Shown piece by piece: positions 7,829 to 15,000 of a stretch of 15,000 bases of DNA. Origin of the DNA: Penaeus vannamei (Eukaryota > Arthropoda > Malacostraca > Decapoda > Penaeidae); NCBI RefSeq assembly GCF_042767895.1, contig NC_091550.1:12995817-13010816 (forward strand), given 5' to 3'. The translations under genes were made by a program, and so were the position numbers. The notes beneath the pieces were generated by a model, which saw only the letters and a list, made by a program, of their open reading frames with translations, did no database searches and was not told the DNA's origin. How positions within the stretch are numbered: position 1 is the first letter of the stretch; each line of letters opens with the position of its first letter.

Positions 7829-7984
7829 ATTTGGTATCAGAGCATGCGCAGTACGCTCGACTAGAGACGATAATAACCTTGATTTTATGTGCATTGCGTT
7901 TTCGAACTTTATTAAGGTAAAGGGGTAGTATCGGGTCATTAATATGCAGGTTATCGAGTCTGTTTTGTAATCGCTGTGGATGTC
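7829..7984. other. Unique segment with a primer-binding-site-like motif
   Basis: TGGTATCAGAGC at 7832-7843 matches the 12-nt primer-binding site used by many plant LTR retrotransposons that prime from initiator tRNA-Met. It follows CA and a 2-nt spacer (7828-7831), as it would after an LTR end. No gag or pol coding is visible downstream, so this is only a candidate remnant and may be chance. Confidence 0.15.
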
Positions 7985-8185
7985 TTTCTCTTCATATTAT
8001 CTTTATTATTACTATCTTTATCATTATATGAACGATTATCATTACCATTTTTGTTACTGTTATTTGTTTATCGTTATCATTATTATCATGAGTATCATTA
8101 TCATTATTTTTATAATCAAAATTATTCTTATCATTATCATATCATTAATTCTATCTTCAAAATTATTTCAATCATTATTATAAAA
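7985..8185. repeat. Degenerate ATT/ATC-rich repeat
   Basis: The sequence is dominated by TTATCA, TTATTA and CATTAT words in imperfect tandem order, strongest at 8030-8145. Read as protein it gives Tyr/His- or Ile-rich strings. It looks like a decayed trinucleotide/hexanucleotide microsatellite. Confidence 0.75.
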
Positions 8186-8912
8186 AAAATTCTGATACCA
8201 CGCCACTAACCAAGTAATGTAACTCAATAAGCCAAAACAAGAGAAAAAAAACTACATCTATTAGTTTTTTTTTCTCTCTCTTTCTCTTCCCTCTTAATGT
8301 ATTTCGCCTTTTTTTTTTCTTCGATGAGATAGGCAAATTCGCTCTGGAGAGATGACAAGCTAATATCCATTTTTATTCGTCGCGGTAAATGAAAAACGCC
8401 TCTATAATAGATTGAATGTGATAGGTTTATGCTCGAGAAGATAACCTCAACTGTGACATTTATTATTCTATTATTGAAAGTATATTCACTGAAAAGTTTT
8501 CTTTACGTTTAATTAAATATCTTTTTTTGTAAAATATATCTATTTTTGGTACGGAGTTGTTTTCTGAGATTCATATCTTTCTATATATAATTGGTACAAT
8601 GTTAAGCTTAATATTTTTAATTGCTTTTCATTTTAAGAATTCAATTTATTTCTAACGATTTCATGCATCACCCGTTTATATATCTATCTATTCTTTATGA
8701 TCTAATCTTTTGAGACTGAAATTTTTATGAGATTTTTTATACAAATATCACACAGTTGTCCACAATGCATTTAGACCGTTATGCTTTGATAACGACGTTT
8801 AAAAAATCAAAGAAAAATATTACGCTAGATATTCTCCAAAAGATATACAAGAGACAATATCGGTCAAAAGTTATTCATCCAATGCAATGTTGAGAACAGA
8901 AAATCACAAAGC
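8186..8912. other. AT-rich unique DNA, no gene seen
   Basis: About 730 bp of AT-rich sequence has frequent stops on both strands. Short T-runs and a CT patch lie at about 8260-8290. No open frame of note, tRNA-like fold or repeat family was recognised. Confidence 0.5.
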
Positions 8913-9590
8913 AAGGTCAGACCGAGAATAGGTCGGATCCAGTCAGTCAAAAGTCGTTCCAAATCGATTCCAAGTCATTCCCAGGCCGTTCCAACTATCC
9001 CAATTCAGCTCAGTCGGTCTAAATATCTTCCAAATCGGTCCTTTGTCATCTCAGTCCGTCCTAATAGGTCTCAGTCAGTCCAAATCGATCGAAGTTGATG
9101 TCAGTCGGTCTTAACAGATCCCAAGTCAGGCTAAATTGGTCCTCACTCGGTCCTAATAAATCCTAGTCAGCTTAAATCTACCCCAGTTAGCCCCACTCAG
9201 TCTTAAGAAATCCCAATCAGCCCAAATCAACCCCATTTAGCGTCACTCGGTCTTAACAAATCCCAAATCAGCCCAAATTGGTTCCAGTTAGTCTCACCCG
9301 GTCTTATTTGATACCAGTCAGAATAAATCGGTCTCAATTAGTCTCACTCGGTCCTTTTGAATCCCAGTCAGTCCAAATCGGTCAAAGTTAGTCTCTATTG
9401 TTCCAATTACATCCCGATTAGCCTCACTCGACCCTATTAGACCCCAATCAGCCCAAAATCGGTCCAAATTAGTCTCATTCGGTCCTATTAAATCCCAATT
9501 AGCCCAACTCGATGCTATGAGACCACTATCAGCCCAGATCAGTCCCAGTCGCTCCCATATGGCTCCCAGTGGGTCGAAATCGATCGCCCG
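8913..9590. repeat. Diverged minisatellite, about 50-bp period made of 10-bp subunits
   Basis: CACTCGGTC or close variants start at 9052, 9102, 9144, 9194, 9244, 9295, 9345, 9425 and 9476. Most steps are 50-51 bp, with one of 42 and one of 80 (a 30-bp partial unit plus 50). Within units, sequence in register every 10 bp follows roughly RTCYCARTCR, with words such as GTCCAAATCG, CCCCAATCAG and GTCTCACTCG. Copies are well diverged, so the array is old. A 94-codon reverse-strand frame (9318-9602) has Trp/Asp/Leu/Ile-rich repeats, but 50 and 51 are not multiples of three and the frame changes between copies, so coding is unlikely. I cannot name this family. Confidence 0.85.
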
Positions 9591-9770
9591 GTCGTTTATC
9601 ACGCGCTGCTTGTGAATAGCGCATAAAAATTCCTAGGTGGCTTTTAGAACTATTGGGGTGGAGTTTCGCTAGCCACGAGGGAGCGATAATATCAAGCAAT
9701 TGTTCTCACCCGGGAGTCTGATTATTTGACACCTAGGGGGCTGTTTGTGTAGCTTTTCTGTCTTTATGCG
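9591..9770. other. Unique segment with distant 8-bp inverted repeats
   Basis: Balanced-composition DNA is flanked by CCTAGGTG (9632-9639) and CACCTAGG (9730-9737), a perfect inverted pair enclosing 90 bp. GCGCT and AGCGC near 9603-9622 form a second small inverted pair. No flanking target-site duplication is evident and no gene was seen. Confidence 0.4.
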
Positions 9771-9792
9771 TTTTTTTTTTTTTTTTTTTTTT
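9771..9792. repeat. Poly-T run of 22
   Basis: Twenty-two T in a row are followed by a CT/GT-rich tract and a second run of about 10 T near 9828. It could be the tail of a reverse-strand retroposed copy or a simple homopolymer. No retroposon body was recognised to its right. Confidence 0.9.
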
Positions 9793-9933
9793 GTCTCTGT
9801 GTCTCTGCTCCTCCGTCTCTTTGTATTTTTTTTTTTGTCTTGGGATATTCCTAAACCTCTCTGTCTCTCTGCCCGGTCTCTATCTGTGTTTGTCTGTCCG
9901 TCTTTTTCTGTATGTCTTTCTGTCTGTCTGTCT

Positions 9934-10014
<81 letters not shown>
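9793..10014. repeat. CT/CTGT-rich tract ending in (CT)40
   Basis: Irregular TCTG/TCTT DNA leads to a CTGT patch (about 9918-9934), then 40 pure CT units at 9935-10014. Ser-Leu frames on + and Arg-Glu frames on the reverse strand are artefacts. Confidence 0.97.
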
Positions 10015-10018
<4 letters not shown>

Positions 10019-10220
10019 ATTCCCATGCAAAGCGTCTTCTTATCTTTCATCTCTAATAACTCCCGGTATGACTCATTTCCCATGACCTTAGATGACCTGG
10101 GAGAGCTCACTGCCGCCGAAATTGAGCGTTGCGTCGGTCGGCGCGTATGCAATCGGAAGCCAATTTTAGTGCTGGCGAAACTGCTGGGTCAAACCAGGTC
10201 AGGGCCGCACCCAGAAATTC
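10015..10220 (+). other. Complex island with a coding-like open segment and a DR4-like site
   Basis: Balanced-composition DNA lies between two pyrimidine tracts. From the ATG at 10082 the + frame reads MTLDDLGELTAAEIERCVGR and stays open with mixed residues to about 10230, then enters pyrimidine repeat. The reverse strand is also open, which weakens the case. AG at 10029-10030, after a long pyrimidine tract, could serve as a splice acceptor. I recognise no domain. GGGTCA-AACC-AGGTCA at 10186-10201 is a direct repeat of nuclear-receptor half-sites spaced by four. Confidence 0.15.
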
Positions 10221-10378
10221 CAGCTCTCCTCCCTCCTTCCCCTATCCATCCTTCCTTTCTCCTTCTTACCATCTATCCTCCAATTCTTCCCTCTTCCCTT
10301 CTTCATCTGACCCTCCCCATCTTGTCTCTTCCCTCCATCTCTACCCTCCCCTTTTCTCTCCTCCCTCCCTGCACCCTT
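10221..10378. repeat. Pyrimidine-rich low-complexity DNA
   Basis: Irregular CTCC/CTTCC sequence with few purines and no fixed unit. It is followed by about 85 bp of unique sequence and then a purine tract of opposite strand bias. Confidence 0.75.
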
Positions 10379-10464
10379 AATTCTAAGCCTTCACGAGTCT
10401 TTCGAATATGTTATTAAGGGCGTGCATCTCATTGTTGTTGGTAGTGAAATTGGCCCTTAAGCAA

Positions 10465-10660
10465 GATGGGGGGGAAAAAGGGAATAGAAGGGGGGAAAGA
10501 GGGAGATAAAGTGGGAGAGAAAGAGGGCCAAGAAAGGAAGAGAAAGGAGGGAGGAGAGAGAATGAGAATGATAGTGAAGGGAAGTAGAAAAGGGAAGATC
10601 AGAAGAACGGAGAGGGAGAGAAAAAGAAATGATGGAAGAGAGAGAGAGAGGGAATTATCA
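10465..10660. repeat. Polypurine low-complexity tract
   Basis: G/A-rich + strand with GGGGGG, AAAG and GAGAGA patches and almost no pyrimidines. The 130-codon + frame is Lys/Glu/Arg/Gly-rich and compositional. Confidence 0.8.
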
Positions 10661-10696
10661 GGCCGCGATATCAGATTCAAGAACCAATATGGCATA

Positions 10697-10858
10697 ATGA
10701 CAGTCTCTCTGCCCCTCCCATTCCTTCTCCCCCCCCTCCCCCCCTTCTCCTTCCCGCAACGACCTCGATCCCTCTGGTGTCAAAAAAAAGAAAAAAAGAA
10801 AAAAAAAACGGAGAGGGAGGGGAAAGACGAAAGAATAAGCAAAAAGGGGAATAAATGA
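10697..10858. repeat. C-rich pyrimidine patch then A-rich purine patch
   Basis: 10697-10755 is C/T-rich with runs of seven or eight C. 10780-10858 is A/G-rich with A-runs up to ten. A short mixed segment separates them. Confidence 0.7.
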
Positions 10859-11094
10859 CGGGGGGATAAGGAGACTGGGAGATGTTATACGGGGTTTTAA
10901 GGCAGTGATCACAGGTGAGATGAGGGTCAATATATCGAGTGTAAATCGAAGCCACGAAATCAAGGCCGTTGTAACGAGGCTTAATTGGCGGGGTTGCCGG
11001 AATAAATCCCTCTCCTTAGCGTTCAATAGAGGGGCTATTGTTGTGCTTTCTGGTCACGCAAACAGCCTTATGCACATATTAATATTAAGAGAAA
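10859..11094. other. Unique segment, no gene identified
   Basis: Balanced composition. It contains CAGGTGAGA at 10912-10920, which matches a 5' splice-donor consensus, and a 106-codon + frame that begins at 10905 (MITGEMRVNISSVNRSHEIK at its start) and then runs into CA repeats. I recognise no domain. A genuine exon cannot be supported from sequence alone. Confidence 0.2.
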
Positions 11095-11370
11095 CATATG
11101 TATGTGCATATAAAAACACGTGGACACATTCACACATGTATGTAACCCTTTCCCTCTACACACGTACACACCCTTGCAGACACACACACATAGACATAAA
11201 CAAACACACACGCACACACACATAAACAAACATAAACACACACATACACACGCGTGCGCACACACACACACATAAACAAACACACACACAACCAGACTCA
11301 AACCAACTCCCACAATCACAAAAGAACATACAAAAACAAGCTAAAAAAAACACACAAGCACGCACGCAAA
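11095..11370. repeat. Degenerate CA-rich array with CATAAACAAAC units
   Basis: Short CA runs are interrupted by a repeated unit, CATAAACAAAC, at 11195, 11221 and 11271, embedded in ACACACAC. A GCGTGCGC patch lies at 11252-11259. Cys-Val frames on the reverse strand are artefacts. Confidence 0.9.
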
Positions 11371-11394
11371 CTCACACGCACGTTTGTCACCTCC

Positions 11395-11430
11395 TAAACG
11401 TTTTATCACCCTACTAATAAACGTTTTATC
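11395..11430. repeat. 13-bp direct repeat, two copies
   Basis: TAAACGTTTTATC occurs at 11395-11407 and 11418-11430, a 23-bp spacing. The core AAACGTTT is itself a palindrome. The surrounding 11371-11630 is AT-rich unique DNA with no gene seen. Confidence 0.9.
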
Positions 11431-11630
11431 TACTACTACGAAGAATACCTTTCCCCACTAAAACAATGTTAGATACGCCCGATAAGACGACAAACACGAA
11501 CAAAGCATTTCCTTCGACCTATTATGGAGCCAAACTTCCACGGAATATTCACTGCATGGTGGTTCTAAAACATAGCTGCATTATGTGGTTGTAGTAATAC
11601 CGATTTATATTATACATCAACACACCCTGC

Positions 11631-11697
11631 CATAAAAAAAAAACTAAAAAAATAGATAAAAAATAAAAAATAAAATAAAAAGTAAGACAAAAAAAGC
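11631..11697. repeat. A-rich low-complexity tract
   Basis: Runs of A are broken by single T, C or G (AAAAAATAG, AAATAAAA). It could be a decayed poly-A tail or simple repeat. No retroposon body was recognised beside it. Confidence 0.8.
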
Positions 11698-12089
11698 TTG
11701 CCAGATGAATTATGACACGGATTAAGGAAATACGAATGATTCGAACCGGCAACTCTTACAAAAGGAAAAAAAAATATATAGTTACATATCGTAATACAAA
11801 CTTACTAACATCACTTTTACATTATGATATAATAGTAGTGTATAGTAGTACGAATACTGAAGATGATGTACGGTTATAATAGTATAGTTGTAGTATATAG
11901 TTTTAGTAACAGATTCGTGTTATAACGCGGTTGGTGTAATATTGAGGATGAATTATGGTTATATAATACTACGATATGGTTGTAATATATCTCCCGATGC
12001 CTTGATTCTAACTCCTTGGTAATAATTGTATGAACTTTATGAAGGAAATTCATCGTTATAAGGGTCTCAGTTATGCCACTTTGGAGTAG
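11698..12089. other. AT-rich DNA with a degenerate TAG/TAT repeat
   Basis: Between about 11825 and 11990 words such as TAGTAG, GGTTATA, TATAGTTGTAG and ATATGGTTGTAATAT recur imperfectly, suggesting an old trinucleotide-like array. The rest is unique and AT-rich. No coding or RNA signal was found. Confidence 0.45.
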
Positions 12090-12312
12090 AAAAATACCGG
12101 AAACGAGACAGAAGAGAAGAGAGAATGCCTAATGAAAGAGGGGAATAAAGCGAGTGTCTAATTAAATGAGAGAAGCAAGAAAGAAAGAAAAGAAGAGGGA
12201 AGGGAAATTGTGAAACAGACTGGCAAAAAAACGAACAAAGTACCTGACGAATTTACTGATAAATGAACAAGCAGACAGACAGACTAACCGACCGACTGAC
12301 CGAGAGAAAGAG
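12090..12312. repeat. Purine-rich tract with a GACA/GACC patch
   Basis: GA-rich sequence with AAAGAAAG, followed by GACAGACAGAC and GACCGACTGACCGAG at about 12272-12304. Impure and short units. Confidence 0.6.
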
Positions 12313-12424
12313 AAAAAAAAGAGCTCAAAATTGAATCTCATGTAAGTCTTTTGTACGCGTCAAGTTGGGTACCAGAAGGCGGTTTCAGAGGACTAGCATC
12401 TCTTGACCTTTAACTTTAGCCTCA

Positions 12425-12740
12425 AATGTTTTTTTTTCTTCTTGTTTTTTCTCTCTCTCTGGTGTTAACCTGTCCAGACCCGTGTCATTATCTTAATAAC
12501 TCCTTCCTCCTCCTTCTTCTCCATCTGGTTTTCATCTCCTGTGTTTCTGTTCCTACATTTTCTCTTCTTCCTTCCCCTCTCTTCCTGCCTTCCTTCTCCC
12601 TTATTCCTCATCCTTCCTCTCAACTTCTACCTTCCTCTTTCGTTCTTTTCATCTCTCTCGCTTTCACTTCCTCTTCTTCTTCTCCTTCTTCTTCTTCTTC
12701 TTCCTCTTCCCCTCTCACTCCTTCTCCCTACAACCACAAT
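12425..12740. repeat. Pyrimidine-rich tract with a TTC patch
   Basis: Irregular CT-rich DNA with CTT triplets at about 12674-12706. Phe/Leu/Ser/Pro-rich frames follow from composition. Confidence 0.8.
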
Positions 12741-12759
12741 CTCTCAGAATATGATTCAC

Positions 12760-12990
12760 GCTCCCGACCCCCGTGCTTTATATACACCCCCACCCCGCCC
12801 TGCAAAAAGGGGGCGTGGCCATCGGTGCCAAGGAGAAACGTGATTTAACGTGTTTGATTATCTGTTTGCGTAGCGCTATCTCCCGCATCGATGGGCTCGT
12901 CCGTCTACGCGCGCGTGCTTTTTGTCGGCGCTGATTGGGTGGGCGAGGCCGTGCGTTCTTGGCGGGCGGTTTGTGTCTGAGTCGGGGTAG
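12760..12990. promoter_or_regulatory. CpG-rich island with promoter-type motifs (candidate)
   Basis: This is the most CpG-dense part of the window. It holds TTTATATAC (12777-12785), facing GC/GT boxes (CACCCCGCCC at 12791-12800; GGGGGCGTGGCC at 12809-12820) and CTGATTGGGTGGGCG (12931-12945). Read on the reverse strand the last is CGCCCACCCAATCAG, an NF-Y-type CCAAT box next to a KLF-type box. These motifs are typical of promoters, but no adjacent open frame supports a gene on either side, so a first exon, if any, would be non-coding or outside the window. Chance or a decayed promoter remain possible. Confidence 0.25.
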
Positions 12991-13000
12991 TTTGTCGGGA

Positions 13001-13290
<290 letters not shown>

Positions 13291-13505
13291 GGCAAGAAGC
13301 TAGCAACACTTAGCTCCTGCCGCCTACCACTACACCATATACAGATGTGCAGTACCGTAGTCTTGCCTTGAGCCCCGGATGTAGGACTCGCCTCCATCAT
13401 ACCAGGTCACTGACCGGTTTTGTACGGGAAACCGGTGAAGCCAGGGCGGGACCGGGCGTAAGAACCGGGCATGCCACAGATAGGGCGAGGCGGGGCACCG
13501 GATGT
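13291..13505. other. Complex island with A-box-like, IR1-like and hairpin elements
   Basis: Balanced GC-rich sequence between two purine tracts. On the reverse strand TGGTGTAGTGG (13337-13327) matches the A-box region of tRNA-Val-type genes, but no B box follows. On the + strand AGGTCA-C-TGACCG (13404-13416) is an inverted half-site pair spaced by one. ACCGGTTT (13413-13420) pairs perfectly with AAACCGGT (13429-13436) around an 8-nt loop. ACCGGGC repeats at 13451 and 13464. It may be part of an unrecognised SINE or regulatory remnant. No coding was recognised. Confidence 0.3.
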
Positions 13506-13860
13506 GGATAAGGGGGTAGGGGGAGTAGGGGGTGATGTGAGGTAGTGAGGGGAGTGGAAAGAGAGGGAGAGAGACACGAGGGAAGAAGGAAGGAGAGAGG
13601 AAGAGGGAGAGGGGATATATATAGGGGGGAGGGAAGGGAAGGGGAAGAGCGATATGTATACAGGGAGTGGGAGAGCGACAGGGAGTGAGAGAGTGAGAGA
13701 GTGAGAGCGAGAGAGAAAGATAGAGAGAGAGAGGTTGATGTGGTATGGAGAAGTAGGGGGGGGGGGGGTGAGAGGGAGGAGAGAGGAGGAATGAAGAGAG
13801 AGAGCAAGAGGGGTGGATGAGGTGGGGGAAGGGGATGGCAGGGGTAGGGAGACTGACCTC
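13506..13860. repeat. G/A-rich polypurine domain
   Basis: G-runs (including 13 G at 13756-13768), GAGTGAGA repeats at about 13684-13710 and GAGA patches. A reverse-strand 160-codon Ser/Pro/Leu frame is compositional. Confidence 0.85.
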
Positions 13861-14042
13861 CCATGCCCATATATGACATAATGCCTATTATTTTTCTGTG
13901 ATATACATCTTTACGATCGATATTTAGAATATTATGCTTTTCGCTTTTCTTACTACCATTATTTTCTCGTTTGCTTCATGTAATCTCTTTATTTACCTTT
14001 TTACCATCTTTTGCTTCGTTCCTTCTTCTATCTCTTCTCTTC

Positions 14043-14050
14043 TCTCCCTC

Positions 14051-14144
<94 letters not shown>

Positions 14145-14229
14145 TCCCTCTCCCTCTCCCTCTCCCTCTCCCTCTCCCTCTCCCTCTCCCTCTCCCTCTC
14201 CCTCTCCCTCTCCCTCTCTCCCTCTCCCT

Positions 14230-14264
<35 letters not shown>

Positions 14265-14400
14265 CCTCTCCCTCTCCCTCTCTCCTCTCCTCTCCCTCTC
14301 CCTCTCCCTCTCCCTCTCCCTCTCTCCTCTCCCTCTCCTCTCTCCCTCTCCTTCCTCCCTCTCCCTCTCTCTCTCCCTCTCTCTCTCTCTCTCCCCTCCT
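14043..14400. repeat. Compound (CT)n-(CCCTCT)n array
   Basis: CT-rich DNA with one G at 14063 is followed by pure CT at 14064-14140, about 13 CCCTCT hexamers to 14218, then alternating CT and CCCTCT blocks with CTCCT variants to about 14400. Long Ser-Leu-Pro and Arg-Glu-Gly frames on both strands are artefacts. Less regular pyrimidine DNA continues to about 14515. Confidence 0.98.
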
Positions 14401-14530
14401 TTTCATCCGATTTTTTCTTCTGTTTTCTACTTTTTTTTCTCGTCCTTTTCTGCCTCATTTTATAATCCCCTTCTTCCTCTTTTCCCTCCCCTGCCTTTTG
14501 ACCTTATCCGTTCTCCTATTATGAATATTA

Positions 14531-14548
14531 TACACACACATATAAATA

Positions 14549-14557
<9 letters not shown>
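14531..14557. repeat. Perfect 12-bp palindrome at the edge of the TG array
   Basis: ACACACACATAT (14532-14543) and ATATGTGTGTGT (14546-14557) are exact inverted complements with a 2-nt AA loop. The right arm forms the start of the TG array. Confidence 0.9.
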
Positions 14558-14792
<235 letters not shown>

Positions 14793-14795
<3 letters not shown>

Positions 14796-15000
14796 TACAA
14801 AAGTCTATCAAATAGATAAAGCAAAGGATATAAATAACTAATGAATTAATAACAAATCAATCAAACGGATAAGGATATTCACACACGGATAGGCAGAGAA
14901 AATAAGCAATTCGATCCAAAAGCTACCAAACCATCTAACAAATACAGACAAGAACACGAATACGAGTCCATCAACAAGAACACAAACAGCATAACAATTT
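14793..15000. other. A-rich unique DNA to the window edge, no gene seen
   Basis: A/C-rich mixed sequence, with AATAGATAAAG near 14811 and repeated AACAAGAACACGAATAC-like words near 14945-14990. Nothing diagnostic was recognised. Confidence 0.45.

Noticed and set aside
6970..7864. Three overlapping long + strand frames (258-294 codons) of Ser/Pro, Leu or Phe, and Arg/Glu/Lys frames on the reverse strand
   Set aside because: All three frames of the same polypyrimidine DNA are open at once, as expected from composition and not from coding.
513..9590. Any of the regular arrays considered as a CRISPR array
   Set aside because: Arrays are contiguous tandem repeats without unique spacers, and the DNA is eukaryotic in character.
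9318..9602. 94-codon reverse-strand frame with Trp/Asp/Leu/Ile repeats, at first resembling a repeat protein
   Set aside because: The repeat period of 50-51 bp shifts frame between copies, so conserved protein repeats would not be maintained.
10912..10920. CAGGTGAGA splice-donor match considered as an exon end
   Set aside because: A nine-base match alone is expected by chance, and there is no convincing upstream coding segment or paired acceptor.

Overview
This window looks like non-coding nuclear DNA from a eukaryote, most probably an arthropod with a very microsatellite-rich genome. A penaeid shrimp or related decapod is my best guess, because long CT/GA, TG/CA, tetranucleotide and pyrimidine-hexamer arrays at this density are a known hallmark of penaeid genomes. 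No diagnostic gene is present, so the assignment is inference. I see no convincing protein-coding gene, rRNA, tRNA, CRISPR array or intact transposon. The long open frames come from repeats that lack stop codons (Ser-Leu, Cys-Val, Thr-His, Ser-Pro, Arg-Glu runs) and should not be annotated as proteins.

Layout. 1-1110: purine/pyrimidine low-complexity DNA, a 28-bp G-rich minisatellite (513-838) and a 32-bp GATA-type repeat (about 1000-1110). 1113-2512: short unique DNA, a CT tract, an old decayed repeat built on TGATAATG (1685-2001) and AT-rich DNA. 2513-3660: an (AG)32 array, a C-rich 25-bp direct repeat and a (TG)n array with a decayed flank. 3661-5170: a purine block, then about 1.2 kb of AT-rich unique DNA. 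5176-7757: (CT)n-(CACT)37, G-rich polypurine domains with a 171-bp higher-order repeat, then an abrupt switch to about 750 bp of nearly pure polypyrimidine. 7798-8912: a C-run tract, an ATT/ATC-rich decayed repeat and AT-rich unique DNA. 8913-9590: the most structured element, a diverged minisatellite with a roughly 50-bp period made of 10-bp subunits. 9591-12424: poly-T, (CT)40, small complex islands, a CA-rich array and AT-rich DNA. 12425-15000: a CpG-rich promoter-like island (12760-12990), (GA)50, a complex island at 13291-13500, a purine block, (CT)n/(CCCTCT)n, and a compound (TG)n(TCTA)14(TA)n array.

No genes can be shown to work together. The points most worth checking are the 10-bp/50-bp hierarchical array, the facing polypurine and polypyrimidine domains around 6950, the small complex islands that carry nuclear-receptor-like (DR4, IR1), CRE and CCAAT/KLF-like sites, and a primer-binding-site-like motif at 7832. 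I did not find a clear new biological system. Most of the window is explained by microsatellite expansion and decay.
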